The notes beneath the pieces were generated by a model, which ran no database searches, was not told the DNA's origin, and saw only the letters and a program-made list of their open reading frames with translations. A DNA stretch of 64,000 nt from Stomatobaculum sp. F0698 (GTDB lineage Bacteria > Bacillota > Clostridia > Lachnospirales > Lachnospiraceae), in contig NZ_CP130060.1 of the NCBI RefSeq assembly GCF_030644385.1, positions 310,001 to 374,000 on the forward strand. Reading direction: 5' to 3'. A program made the translations under genes and the position numbers. How positions within the stretch are numbered: position 1 is the first letter of the stretch; each line of letters begins with the position of its first letter. Shown one piece after another: positions 53,958-63,198 of the stretch.

Positions 53958-56585
53958 ATGGCAAAGAAATGGGTTTATCTGTTTAGTGAGGGCAATGCGG
54001 ACATGCGCGAGCTCCTCGGCGGCAAGGGCGCAAACCTTGCGGAGATGACCAAGATCGGTCTTCCGGTGCCGCAGGGCTTCACGATCACGACCGAGGCTTG
54101 CACGCAGTATTACGAGGACGGCCGCGAGATCAATGCAGAGATCCAGTCTCAGATTAACGACTACATCGTCGAGATGGAGAAGATCACCGGCAAGAAGTTC
54201 GGTGACCACGAGAATCCGCTTCTCGTCTCGGTGCGCTCGGGCGCAAGAGCTTCGATGCCGGGTATGATGGATACCATCCTGAACCTCGGTCTCAACGAGG
54301 ACGTGGTCAAGGTGCTCGCAGAGAAGTCCAACAATCCGCGCTGGGCTTGGGACTGCTACAGAAGATTCATCCAGATGTACTCCGACGTCGTCATGGAAGT
54401 CGGCAAGAAGTACTTTGAGGAGCTCATCGACAAGATGAAGGAAGAGCGCGGTGTGAAGCAGGACGTCGAGCTGACCGCCGAGGACCTTCACGAGCTCGCA
54501 AACCAGTTCAAGGCAGAGTACAAGGAGAAGCTCGGTCAGGACTTCCCGTCCGATCCGAAGGAGCAGCTGATGGGTGCCATCAAGGCTGTGTTCCGCTCCT
54601 GGGACAACCCGCGTGCAAACGTGTACCGCCGCGACAACGATATTCCCTACTCCTGGGGCACGGCTGTCAACGTGCAGTCCATGGCATTCGGTAACATGGG
54701 CGATGACTGCGGCACCGGCGTTGCGTTCACGAGAGATCCGGCGACGGGCGAGAAGGGCCTCTTCGGTGAGTTCCTGACCAACGCACAGGGTGAGGACGTC
54801 GTTGCGGGTGTGCGCACCCCGATGCACATCGACGAGATGGAGCAGAAGTTCCCGGAGGCATTCAAGCAGTTCAACGAGGTCTGCAAGACCCTCGAGAACC
54901 ACTACAGAGACATGCAGGATATGGAGTTCACCGTTGAGCACGGCAAGCTCTACATGCTGCAGACCAGAAACGGTAAGAGAACCGCAAAGGCAGCGCTCAA
55001 GATTGCTTGCGATCTTGTCGATGAGGGCATGAGAAGCGAGAAGGAAGCGGTCGCAATGATCGATCCGAGAAACCTTGACACCCTGCTTCACCCGCAGTTC
55101 GACCAGAAGGCACTCAAGGAGGCAAAGCCGCTCGGCAAGGGCCTCGGCGCATCCCCGGGTGCGGCTTGCGGTAAGGTTGTCTTCACGGCTGAGGACGCAG
55201 AGGCTTGGGCGGCAAGAGGCGAGAAGGTTGTCCTGGTTCGCCTTGAGACTTCTCCGGAGGACATCACCGGCATGAAGAGCTCCCAGGGTATCCTCACGGT
55301 TCGCGGCGGCATGACCTCCCACGCGGCAGTCGTTGCGCGCGGCATGGGTAAGTGCTGCGTCTCCGGTCTCGGCGACATTGTGATCGACGAGGCGGCTAAG
55401 AAGTTCTCGCTGGGCGGCCAGACCTTCCACGAGGGCGATCCGATTTCGATCGACGGCACGACCGGTAACGTCTACGCAGGCATCATCCCGACCGTGGACG
55501 CGGCGATTGTCGGTGAGTTCGGCCGCATCATGGCTTGGGCTGACAAGTACAGAAAGCTGAAGGTCAGAACGAACGCGGATACCCCGACCGATGCGAAGAA
55601 GGCAAGAGAGCTCGGCGCAGAGGGCATCGGCCTTTGCCGCACGGAGCACATGTTCTTCGATCCGGAGCGCATTGCGGCATTCCGCGAGATGATTTGCTCC
55701 GACACGGTTGAAGAGAGAGAAGAGGCACTCGAGAAGATTCTGCCGTACCAGCAGAAGGACTTCGAGGGCATTTACGAGGCAATGGAGGGAACGCCGGTTA
55801 CGATTCGTTTCCTGGATCCGCCGCTGCACGAGTTTGTCCCGACCGAGGAGGCTGAGATCAAGAAGCTCGCAGACGCTAAGAAGAAGAGCGTCCAGGAGAT
55901 CAAGGACATCATTGCTTCCCTGCACGAGTTCAACCCGATGATGGGTCACAGAGGCTGCCGCCTTGCGGTCACCTATCCGGAGATCGCTGCGATGCAGACC
56001 AAGGCTGTGATTCGCGCTGCAATTGCAGTGCAGAAGAGACATCCGGAGTGGAACATGGTTCCGGAGATCATGATCCCGCTTGTCTCCGAGGACAAGGAGC
56101 TCAAGTTCGTCAAGAAGGTCGTTGTCGAGACCGCGGATGCGGAGATCAAGGCAGCGGGTTCCGATCTCAAGTACGAGGTCGGTACGATGATCGAGATTCC
56201 GAGAGCTTGCCTCACGGCAGACGATATCGCAAAGGATGCGGACTTCTTCTGCTTCGGTACGAACGACCTCACGCAGATGACCTTCGGCTTCTCGCGCGAC
56301 GACGCAGGCAAGTTCCTGAACGCTTACTACGACACGAAGATCTTCGAGAACGATCCGTTTGCGAAGCTCGATCAGGTCGGCGTGGGCAAGCTCATGAAGA
56401 TGGCAATCGATCTCGGTCGCCCGGTGAACAAGTCCCTGCACATCGGTATCTGCGGTGAGCACGGCGGCGATCCGTCCTCCGTTGAGTTCTGCGATGAGAT
56501 CGGCCTTGACTATGTTTCCTGCTCGCCGTTCCGCGTGCCGGTCGCAAGACTTGCGGCTGCACAGGCGGCAATCAAGAGAGGTTGA
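53958..56585 (+). CDS. ppdK: Pyruvate, phosphate dikinase
   Basis: An 875-residue enzyme that interconverts pyruvate + ATP + Pi with PEP + AMP + PPi, used in glycolysis by many anaerobes. The ATP-grasp domain covers about 1-350 (LGGKGANLAEM, RSGARASMPGMMDTILNLGLN). The phospho-histidine domain has GGMTSHAAVVARGMGKCC near 450-467. The C-terminal PEP/pyruvate TIM barrel ends with the catalytic Cys in GICGEHGGDPSS near 835. Codon use (many GCA, GGT, GCT, TCC) differs from flanking genes, as expected for very high expression. It ends before a strong terminator. Confidence 0.98.
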   Translation: MAKKWVYLFSEGNADMRELLGGKGANLAEMTKIGLPVPQGFTITTEACTQYYEDGREINAEIQSQINDYIVEMEKITGKKFGDHENPLLVSVRSGARASMPGMMDTILNLGLNEDVVKVLAEKSNNPRWAWDCYRRFIQMYSDVVMEVGKKYFEELIDKMKEERGVKQDVELTAEDLHELANQFKAEYKEKLGQDFPSDPKEQLMGAIKAVFRSWDNPRANVYRRDNDIPYSWGTAVNVQSMAFGNMGDDCGTGVAFTRDPATGEKGLFGEFLTNAQGEDVVAGVRTPMHIDEMEQKFPEAFKQFNEVCKTLENHYRDMQDMEFTVEHGKLYMLQTRNGKRTAKAALKIACDLVDEGMRSEKEAVAMIDPRNLDTLLHPQFDQKALKEAKPLGKGLGASPGAACGKVVFTAEDAEAWAARGEKVVLVRLETSPEDITGMKSSQGILTVRGGMTSHAAVVARGMGKCCVSGLGDIVIDEAAKKFSLGGQTFHEGDPISIDGTTGNVYAGIIPTVDAAIVGEFGRIMAWADKYRKLKVRTNADTPTDAKKARELGAEGIGLCRTEHMFFDPERIAAFREMICSDTVEEREEALEKILPYQQKDFEGIYEAMEGTPVTIRFLDPPLHEFVPTEEAEIKKLADAKKKSVQEIKDIIASLHEFNPMMGHRGCRLAVTYPEIAAMQTKAVIRAAIAVQKRHPEWNMVPEIMIPLVSEDKELKFVKKVVVETADAEIKAAGSDLKYEVGTMIEIPRACLTADDIAKDADFFCFGTNDLTQMTFGFSRDDAGKFLNAYYDTKIFENDPFAKLDQVGVGKLMKMAIDLGRPVNKSLHIGICGEHGGDPSSVEFCDEIGLDYVSCSPFRVPVARLAAAQAAIKRG

Positions 56586-56631
56586 GACTCGGCCTGCAAA
56601 GGTTGAGCGCTAACAGATAAGCCCGGACAGA

Positions 56632-56674
56632 AAGAGTCCCCGCCGTTTCCCTCACGGGGCGGCGGGGGCTTTTG
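56632..56674 (+). terminator. ppdK terminator
   Basis: AGTCCCCGCCG pairs with CGGCGGGGGCT (one wobble), followed by TTTTGTG. Confidence 0.85.
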
Positions 56675-56697
56675 TGTTGCGGGGAAAGGGAGCCAAG

Positions 56698-57537
56698 ATG
56701 TACGAGAGCTATTATCAAAAGTACGAGAGCGAGGAACAGGAAGTTCTGGTGCTCATTCAGAGATGCCTCGGCGCGGGTTACTATAAAGAGGGAAATTTCT
56801 GGGATATGACGGCAATTTCGCTCGGCATGGTTTTTCCGGACGGGAGCTGTGTGATTCGAGAAGGCAGAGTCGAGTGGCCGCTCAGCGAGGAGGAGAGGAA
56901 CGGAGAGTACGGCTGGGGGCGCCTTGCAAGAGGACAGATTTGCCGTCTCAAGCTGCGCCGCATGAAGCCGAGTGCGGTGCCGGAGCACACCACGCCGGAA
57001 AAGTTCAATGCCTGGCTGCTGGTCGAGGTACTGGAGCCCGCGGTTTCCTGTCCGGAACTCGAGGCTTATTGGGAGGAATACCAAAAGCCGGTTGAACTGA
57101 ACGACGAAGTGCTCGGTAAACTCACGCTGAATCGGGAGCTTAACTGGCTGGAGGGCGAAATCCCCTGGGGTGACGGACGCATGAGCCTCTCCCTCGAAAT
57201 CGATACGGACGATACGGAGACCTGGGACAAGGTGCGGGCCTTTGCGAGGAAGCTTGCCGCGGATGCCGCACATTGGGACAGCGAGCTGCGCCGCTTTGCG
57301 GCCAAGGAACTCACCGAGCTTGCGAACGACTGGCAGTCGAGTGAGGAGGAGAACGCGAACGCCCCGGAACTCACGGAAGAGGACTTCATGCGGCGCATAC
57401 AACCGGAAAGCCTGGTGCTAAGTTGGGACGGCAATCTGGTCGCCTACTATGATGACGACGATCTCTTCTTCGGCCATGTAATCGAAATATCCGGCACCGA
57501 GAGCGAGGGACTGAAGTACGCGAACATTGCGGGCTGA
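56698..57537 (+). CDS. DUF2262-family protein
   Basis: A 279-residue, acidic, soluble-looking protein with no signal peptide. The C-terminal part (about residues 120-279) follows the DUF2262 pattern: LGKLTLNRELNWLEGEIPWG, then AAKELTELANDW, and VAYYDDDDLFFGHVIEISG...YANIAG at the end. The N-terminal 110 residues form a second domain that describes an input value (PDGSCVIREGRVEWPL). Its function is unknown. The ATG at 56698 has AAAGGGA, and no promoter is obvious after the ppdK terminator. It opens a tight array with the next five genes. Confidence 0.78.
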   Translation: MYESYYQKYESEEQEVLVLIQRCLGAGYYKEGNFWDMTAISLGMVFPDGSCVIREGRVEWPLSEEERNGEYGWGRLARGQICRLKLRRMKPSAVPEHTTPEKFNAWLLVEVLEPAVSCPELEAYWEEYQKPVELNDEVLGKLTLNRELNWLEGEIPWGDGRMSLSLEIDTDDTETWDKVRAFARKLAADAAHWDSELRRFAAKELTELANDWQSSEEENANAPELTEEDFMRRIQPESLVLSWDGNLVAYYDDDDLFFGHVIEISGTESEGLKYANIAG

Positions 57538-57549
57538 GCGGAGGGCATC

Positions 57550-58155
57550 ATGACAGAGCGGATCACAGAGGAGAACAGAGCGTATATCAAAGGGCTTCGC
57601 GTGAGCGATGTGCCCTGGCAGAGGCTCACGACGGTTTACGGCAGAGCGACCGCCTTTCCGGAGTACTTTGCTACTCTGGAAGAAATGCGGGATGCGGACG
57701 GTGTCCGGGAGGCATTCGAGGAACTCGGCTACAATGTGGAGCACCAGAATACCCTCTGGCACGCGACGCCGTTTGCGAGCGTGTTTCTCGCGCGCATTTT
57801 GGGAAAGGCGCTCCGGGAGAGCGCCGAAAACCCCGTGGCGGCCTATCTGGCGGGACAACTCACGGAGCTCTTTGATTGCCTGCTTGGCTGCTATCATCTC
57901 GGCGATACCATGGAGCACGCGGCGCCGCTGCCGCGCTTTGCGGACCTCCTCCGGGAAGAGTATCTCTGGTCGGAAGAGTACGATGAAGAGGCGGATGAAC
58001 TTCGCTACGAGGACGAGGATGTCTTCCCGGATGCGCTCTTTTACAGCTTTTACTATTATACCTGGCAGGCCGTACTCGCAGAGCGAGAGGAGATTGAGGC
58101 TGCGAGAACACCGGCCTTGGAAGCAGCGCTCTCGAAGGTCTTGGAGGCGCTGTGA
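57550..58155 (+). CDS. Orphan acidic helical protein
   Basis: A 201-residue protein I do not recognise with certainty. It is acidic and predicted to be mostly helical. The segment VPWQRLTTVYGRATAFPEYFATLEEM and the later NTLWHATPFASVFLARIL recall small repeat proteins found in bacterial immunity-gene arrays, but this is resemblance only. It has no signal peptide or membrane segment. ATG 57550 has GGAGGG; its end overlaps the next start (GTGA). It belongs to the 56698-61865 array. Confidence 0.65.
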   Translation: MTERITEENRAYIKGLRVSDVPWQRLTTVYGRATAFPEYFATLEEMRDADGVREAFEELGYNVEHQNTLWHATPFASVFLARILGKALRESAENPVAAYLAGQLTELFDCLLGCYHLGDTMEHAAPLPRFADLLREEYLWSEEYDEEADELRYEDEDVFPDALFYSFYYYTWQAVLAEREEIEAARTPALEAALSKVLEAL

Positions 58156-58562
58156 GCAGACTCCTTTGGGACGAAGTATCTGCGCTCTGGAACGGAGAGG
58201 TCTTTGCCTGCGGGACGAGACTCTGCTGTAAGACCGCCTATGCCGGGCTTATCCTCAATCTCAGTCAGGACGGCGGCAGTTCGGAAGAGCCGCCCTCTCG
58301 CGATGCGCTCTTTTGGAAACGGCTCAAGGAGGAACTTCCGGAGTTGGACCTTAAGGCGCGGGAAGTTCTTAGAAACGCTTTCCCGGGGGAGAATATTGCG
58401 GCGCTTCCGCTGACGGAGCTCACGCTGGATCAAGGCGAGAGTTACGGCGCTTTTGCGCTCGGCTATGACACAGGAGATACGCAGGCGGGCCGGCTCTATC
58501 TCTTCGTGCCCTTTGACGAAGGCTTTCAACCTTGCGGCGAGCCGATCTGCGAGCTTTGCTGA
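58152..58562 (+). CDS. Orphan small protein
   Basis: A 136-residue protein with no recognised family. It starts at GTG 58152, coupled to the preceding stop and preceded by GGAGG. It looks like a mixed alpha/beta domain with several cysteines (ACGTRLCCKTAY near residue 20, CGEPICELC at the end). The terminal Cys-x4-Cys-x2-Cys could bind a metal. A 21-base near-copy of its last codons lies 146 bases downstream (58677-58697), so the end of a duplicated gene may have decayed here. Confidence 0.6.
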   Translation: MSRLLWDEVSALWNGEVFACGTRLCCKTAYAGLILNLSQDGGSSEEPPSRDALFWKRLKEELPELDLKAREVLRNAFPGENIAALPLTELTLDQGESYGAFALGYDTGDTQAGRLYLFVPFDEGFQPCGEPICELC

Positions 58563-58724
58563 AACCGCGTCGTTTTGAAGCGCTGCGGAGGAACGCAGTG
58601 CCGCATGGACGGGAGCTGTGTTTGACAGAAGAAAAAGCACGAAACGAAAAGAAGTCGAAACAAAAAAGGCTATAAGCTCGCGGCGAGCCAATCTGCGCCG
58701 CGAGGTAAAACGGAGACGGTTTAT
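58563..58724. other. Spacer with decayed repeat of the preceding gene end
   Basis: 162 bases without a gene. Bases 58677-58697 match 58531-58551 at 19 of 21 positions. The rest is A-rich with no clear promoter. Confidence 0.4.
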
Positions 58725-59513
58725 ATGGAAGAGAAGAACGGAAAGCCCTCGAAACTCGCCGAGGCGATGATGCAGTACTTGGATTGTGAATGCCGCTATT
58801 TTCCGCCCATGCGGGATGATACGGAACTTTGTGCGGCCTACTTTGATGCGCTGCGCGATGCAACGGACGGAGGCTATGTGCCCATGCTCATCAAGGTGGA
58901 TGAGGTACTCTTTGAGTGCCTCATCATGAATTCCGACCCGGATTCCGACGGGGAGGATGACTATCGCTTTGATGCCGCGGCAGTGGCCGCCTATCGCCGG
59001 GAGCAGCTCTCGCGAGAACTTCCGGACGGGCGGGAAATCTTAAAGCCCTACCTTGCCGACCGTAGAGAAGAGGCCGAGGACGATGAGATTGACTGGGACA
59101 GAGAAATTGTCGGTGCGGTAGAGGGCGGCGAGGAAATCGACTGCTTTTCCGCTTACCGAGATTATCGGAGTGATGAGACTGCGCCGGTAATACTCGCAAA
59201 GATTCCGGTGAAACATGCCTGGGAGGTCTTTGCCTATCTGCCCTTCGGCGGCTGGAACGATTGCCCGGGCACAGAGGAGCTCATGGCGGTCACGAAGTAC
59301 TGGGCGGAACAGTACGGCGCTTGGCCGAGTACCATGTCGCACGACGAGCTCGAGTTTTTCCTTTCGGTACCGGTGCCGGAGAACAGGGCTTTGGAGCTTG
59401 CAATCGAGTACTACGGCTTTTGTCCGGATATCAATCAGGGCGTGGATTATCCGCTCGGCGCGCTGGCGGACAGCCTCAGCCGCTCGAAAATCTGGTATTT
59501 CTGGTGGGATTAA
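58725..59513 (+). CDS. DUF4253-domain protein
   Basis: A 262-residue acidic cytoplasmic protein. Its C-terminal part (about residues 165-262) fits DUF4253: AWEVFAYLPFGGWNDCPGTEELMAVTKYWAEQYGAWP, DELEFFLSVPV, then LAIEYYGFCPD and the ending SRSKIWYFWWD. The N-terminal 160 residues are very acidic and variable. DUF4253 has no established reaction. The ATG at 58725 follows CGGAGA. The NADAR gene starts 14 bases after the stop. Confidence 0.8.
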   Translation: MEEKNGKPSKLAEAMMQYLDCECRYFPPMRDDTELCAAYFDALRDATDGGYVPMLIKVDEVLFECLIMNSDPDSDGEDDYRFDAAAVAAYRREQLSRELPDGREILKPYLADRREEAEDDEIDWDREIVGAVEGGEEIDCFSAYRDYRSDETAPVILAKIPVKHAWEVFAYLPFGGWNDCPGTEELMAVTKYWAEQYGAWPSTMSHDELEFFLSVPVPENRALELAIEYYGFCPDINQGVDYPLGALADSLSRSKIWYFWWD

Positions 59514-59527
59514 AACCGTCGGCTTAT

Positions 59528-60364
59528 ATGCCGCCGCCGTGGCTCGCCTATCCCGAATATGAGCGCTACAGTCTCGGATTTCGCATGGGCAGCGGCGAAG
59601 ATTACCTGGACCGCTTTGTATCCTGGTTTGAGGCGCTCGGCGAAAAGGAGCGGGAAGCATACCGCGCGCGCTTCCCGGAGCCCTTCACCTGGGCCGGTTG
59701 GTGGGACGATGAGGATAGGGCAGTGTACCTTGAGCGGGGGGACTTTTGCCTCGCGACTCGAAACCCGGACGGCGCGCCTAAGTACACGCGGGCACAGCTC
59801 GGAAAACAGAAGCTTGCCGGGAAAAAGCAAAAGTACTGCTTCTTTTGGGGACATCAGCCCGCGAAGGACGGAAGCGTGACAAAGAGCGCGTTCAGCCAGT
59901 GGTGGAAGGCAGAATTTTACGGCGAGGGCGAGCGCTTTAGCTCCGCCGAGCAGTATATGATGGCAAAGAAAGCCGAGCTGTTCGGCGATGCGGAACATAG
60001 GGCAGAGATTCTTTCCTTAAGAGATCCGAAGCGCATTAAGGCGCTCGGCAGAGAGGTGAGAGGCTTTGAGGAGGCGGTCTGGCAGCGCTTTCGCTATGCC
60101 ATCGTATTAAACGGGAGCTGGCTCAAATTCAGTCAGAACCCGGAGCTCCGGGACTTTCTGCTCTCGACCGGCGATAAAATATTGGTCGAGGCCAGCCCCT
60201 ACGACCGCGTCTGGGGCATAGGGCTTACGGAGCAGGAGGAGGCAGCGGATAATCCGCTCAAGTGGAAGGGAGAAAACCTGCTCGGCTTTGCGTTGACAGA
60301 AGTCAGGGAGGAGTTAAGACGAGTCACGGCGCAGGAAGCGCTCTGTGATTTCAAAACGGTCTGA
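59528..60364 (+). CDS. NADAR-domain protein (YbiA-like)
   Basis: A 278-residue protein. Residues 104-235 form a NADAR domain: CFFWGHQ, SAFSQWWKAEFYGEGERFSSAEQYMMAKKAELFGD (120-154), LGREVRGFEEAVW, and the C-terminal KFSQNPELRDFLLSTG...LVEASPYDRVWGIGL (200-233). NADAR proteins hydrolyse N-glycosidic bonds in ADP-ribose-linked compounds; some reverse guanine ADP-ribosylation of DNA by DarT toxins. The first 85 residues are an extra region seen in some NADAR proteins (WLAYPEYERYSLGFRMGSG). The start at 59528 is picked as the first ATG after the DUF4253 stop; its ribosome site is weak. Confidence 0.85.
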   Translation: MPPPWLAYPEYERYSLGFRMGSGEDYLDRFVSWFEALGEKEREAYRARFPEPFTWAGWWDDEDRAVYLERGDFCLATRNPDGAPKYTRAQLGKQKLAGKKQKYCFFWGHQPAKDGSVTKSAFSQWWKAEFYGEGERFSSAEQYMMAKKAELFGDAEHRAEILSLRDPKRIKALGREVRGFEEAVWQRFRYAIVLNGSWLKFSQNPELRDFLLSTGDKILVEASPYDRVWGIGLTEQEEAADNPLKWKGENLLGFALTEVREELRRVTAQEALCDFKTV

Positions 60365-60380
60365 GAAAAAGGAGAAGAGC

Positions 60381-61865
60381 ATGGATCTGTTACAGCAATG
60401 TGCGCAGTGGTTTGAGAACGAGGAGCACCAAAAGATAGTCGATGCGATTGAGGCGCTTCCTGAGGAGGAGAGAACGCCGGAACTCGACAGCGAGCTGGCG
60501 CGCGCTTATAACAACGTGGCGGAGGCAACGGACCGCAAACTGTTCCGGAAGGCGGTTGCGCTCTTAAAGCGCCACGAGGCCTATTTTGAGGGGGATCACC
60601 GTTGGAATTTCCGCCTGGGCTACGCTTATTACTATCTGGATCAGGAGGGAAGGGCCTTACACCACTTCCGTGAGGCGCTTGCCGCACTTCCCGGCGATGA
60701 GGACACACAGAATTTCATCGACGACTGCGAGCGGCGCATCTCGCTGCCGCGCTTTGCCGAAAATCTGCGCGAGAGAACGGAAAGTGTCTGGAAGCGCTTT
60801 GCCGCGGAGGAAGCGGAACTTCGACGCATCATGGATGAGGACACGGAACATGTGCGCGGTGATGAGTTGATCGAGAAATGCGGTGACATTCTGCGCGAGG
60901 CCCTTGAGAACCAGGCCTTTGAACTCGGATTCAACAGCGAAAAATATGAGCTCATCCTGACGCCCGAGGGCAGCATCGAAGTGCTCCTCGAGGACTGTTA
61001 TTTTCAGCGCCATGTGCCCGCGGAAGTCGCGGCACACTGGAATATCCTGGTCGGACGGCAGCGCATGAGCCGTCTCGCGCTCGATGCGGGCGAGGGGCCG
61101 ATTCGGGGCGAGGACGTACAGGTTTGGCTCGAGGCGGGAAAGGGCGACCGCTACGGGGTCAAGCTCTACTGCGAGAAGCTGCTCCCTCTTCTTACGGAAG
61201 ATGAGGGAAGAGTCTGGTGGCTCTTAACGACGCTCACCGATCAGCTGCTCGGGGAACTCGTCAATATGCGCTACATTCGCAGCTTTGATGTGCTGAAGGC
61301 GCCCGCCGAGGGAACATCCTGCCTGCTCTCCGAACTTCCGGAGGAGCTTTCGCGCTGCGGCGCCAAGCTCGACATCACAGCGGAGGAAGTCATTGCGGAA
61401 AATTATACCTTTTACAGCTTAGATCCGAGCGAAGACCCGAATGCCGACTATCGTCTCGACACCATCTCGGGCGCAAGTCTCTGCCCGACCCTGGTCAGCG
61501 AGTACCTGCAGGGCGAGGATCGCATGGTCAATGAGTTACAGGCAGACGGTGCGGTGGCCGGCTTCTTCATCTACCCGCTCTCCGGGTTCCGCGGAGAAAA
61601 TCGCTCGGAGGAAATCTTAGCGCTACGGGACAGGGCAAAGGCACATATGGAGACACCCGAGGGCGCAGAGTGCTGCAGTTTCATCGGCGGGGCAACCGGC
61701 ATTTTCAGCGGCTATCTCGATTTCATCGCCTGGGATTTCGATGCGACCGTGCGCCGCATGCGTGCCTTCTTTGAGGCGGAGGGCTTACCCTGGCTTGCCG
61801 CGCAGGTGTTCCGCCGGGATGCGCGCCCGCTCAGTATTTACGACAAGGAGAGCAGGGAAGACTGA
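60381..61865 (+). CDS. TPR-containing protein, function unknown
   Basis: A 494-residue cytoplasmic protein. Residues 1-125 contain two to three tetratricopeptide-like helical hairpins (SELARAYNNVAEA, WNFRLGYAYYYLDQEGRALHHFREALAALPGDED). The remaining 370 residues form a large alpha/beta region with VLLEDCYFQRHVPAEVAAHWNILVGR and a glycine-rich SFIGGATGIFSGYLDFIAWD near 440. No catalytic motif is identified. Similar TPR proteins with this kind of body occur in immunity-like gene clusters. The ATG at 60381 has AAGGAG. It is the last gene of the array. Confidence 0.68.
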   Translation: MDLLQQCAQWFENEEHQKIVDAIEALPEEERTPELDSELARAYNNVAEATDRKLFRKAVALLKRHEAYFEGDHRWNFRLGYAYYYLDQEGRALHHFREALAALPGDEDTQNFIDDCERRISLPRFAENLRERTESVWKRFAAEEAELRRIMDEDTEHVRGDELIEKCGDILREALENQAFELGFNSEKYELILTPEGSIEVLLEDCYFQRHVPAEVAAHWNILVGRQRMSRLALDAGEGPIRGEDVQVWLEAGKGDRYGVKLYCEKLLPLLTEDEGRVWWLLTTLTDQLLGELVNMRYIRSFDVLKAPAEGTSCLLSELPEELSRCGAKLDITAEEVIAENYTFYSLDPSEDPNADYRLDTISGASLCPTLVSEYLQGEDRMVNELQADGAVAGFFIYPLSGFRGENRSEEILALRDRAKAHMETPEGAECCSFIGGATGIFSGYLDFIAWDFDATVRRMRAFFEAEGLPWLAAQVFRRDARPLSIYDKESRED

Positions 61866-61871
61866 GGCGGC

Positions 61872-61900
61872 TTGACGCAAGTCCTCCGCTGTGCTATTTT
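61872..61900 (+). promoter_or_regulatory. Promoter before the DtxR-type regulator
   Basis: TTGACG (61872-61877), 17-base spacer, TATTTT (61895-61900) with TGC before the -10. An imperfect dyad TTAGTT...AACTCTA (61902-61920) covers the start site and might be the operator. Confidence 0.55.
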
Positions 61901-61919
61901 GTTAGTTAACGGAAACTCT

Positions 61920-61950
61920 ACCGGAGCCGGCCTTACGGCTTCGGTTTTTT
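61920..61950 (+). terminator. Terminator between the TPR gene and the DtxR-type regulator
   Basis: ACCGGAGCC pairs with GGCTTCGGT (one G-U) and a T6 tract follows. It lies downstream of the putative promoter at 61872, so it either ends the array transcript or attenuates the regulator gene. Confidence 0.85.
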
Positions 61951-61973
61951 GAAGTCAGGACAAAGGAGGCGGC

Positions 61974-62360
61974 ATGAGTCAGGAAAAGCACGAACTTGGC
62001 AAGTCGAGCGAAGATTATCTGGAGAGCATACTTCGCATCATCAAGGAGAAGGGCGCTTGCCGCCCCACCGACATCGCGGAGCTCATGAACTTTTCGAAGC
62101 CGAGCGTCTCGGTTGCGCTCAAAAAGCTGGAAGAAGAAGGGTACATTCACCGCGAGGACTGGCGCATCCAGCTGACGGAAATCGGCGAAGATGCCGCTGC
62201 GAAGACTTTTGAGAAGCATGAGTTTTTCCGTCAACTCTTCGAGGAAATCGGTATTGCGCCGGAGACCGCCGAAGAAGAGGCTTGTCTGGTGGAACATGTA
62301 ATTAGCGAGGATAGTTTTCACAAGATGCGGGCGTATTGGGAGAAATGCCGAAACGCCTGA
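61974..62360 (+). CDS. DtxR/MntR-family metal-dependent repressor
   Basis: A 128-residue regulator. The N-terminal winged helix reads SEDYLESILRIIKEKGACRPTDIAELMNFSKPSVSVALKKLEEEGYI, with the recognition helix at SKPSVSVALKKL, followed by the wing. The dimerisation and metal-binding domain has GEDAAAKTFEKHEFFRQLFEEIG and a C-terminal EEEACLVEHVISEDSF with Glu and His ligands. There is no SH3-like FeoA domain, as in MntR. It senses manganese or iron. The start follows AAAGGAGG. The ZIP gene at 22319 could be a target but that is guesswork. Confidence 0.88.
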   Translation: MSQEKHELGKSSEDYLESILRIIKEKGACRPTDIAELMNFSKPSVSVALKKLEEEGYIHREDWRIQLTEIGEDAAAKTFEKHEFFRQLFEEIGIAPETAEEEACLVEHVISEDSFHKMRAYWEKCRNA

Positions 62361-62366
62361 GCAAAG

Positions 62367-62404
62367 GATACCCGCGCAGTTCTAAAGCGCGGGTATCGTT
62401 CTTT
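62367..62404 (+). terminator. Terminator after the DtxR-type regulator
   Basis: GATACCCGCGC pairs with GCGCGGGTATC, then GTTCTTT. The U tract is weak. Confidence 0.65.
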
Positions 62405-62418
62405 GGAAAGGAGAAACA

Positions 62419-63194
<776 letters not shown>

Positions 63195-63198
<4 letters not shown>

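Noticed and set aside
53880..56462. 860-codon minus-strand frame opposite ppdK
   Set aside because: Very long, but it mirrors the biased codons of the highly expressed ppdK; the Leu/Arg/Val-rich product has no domain.
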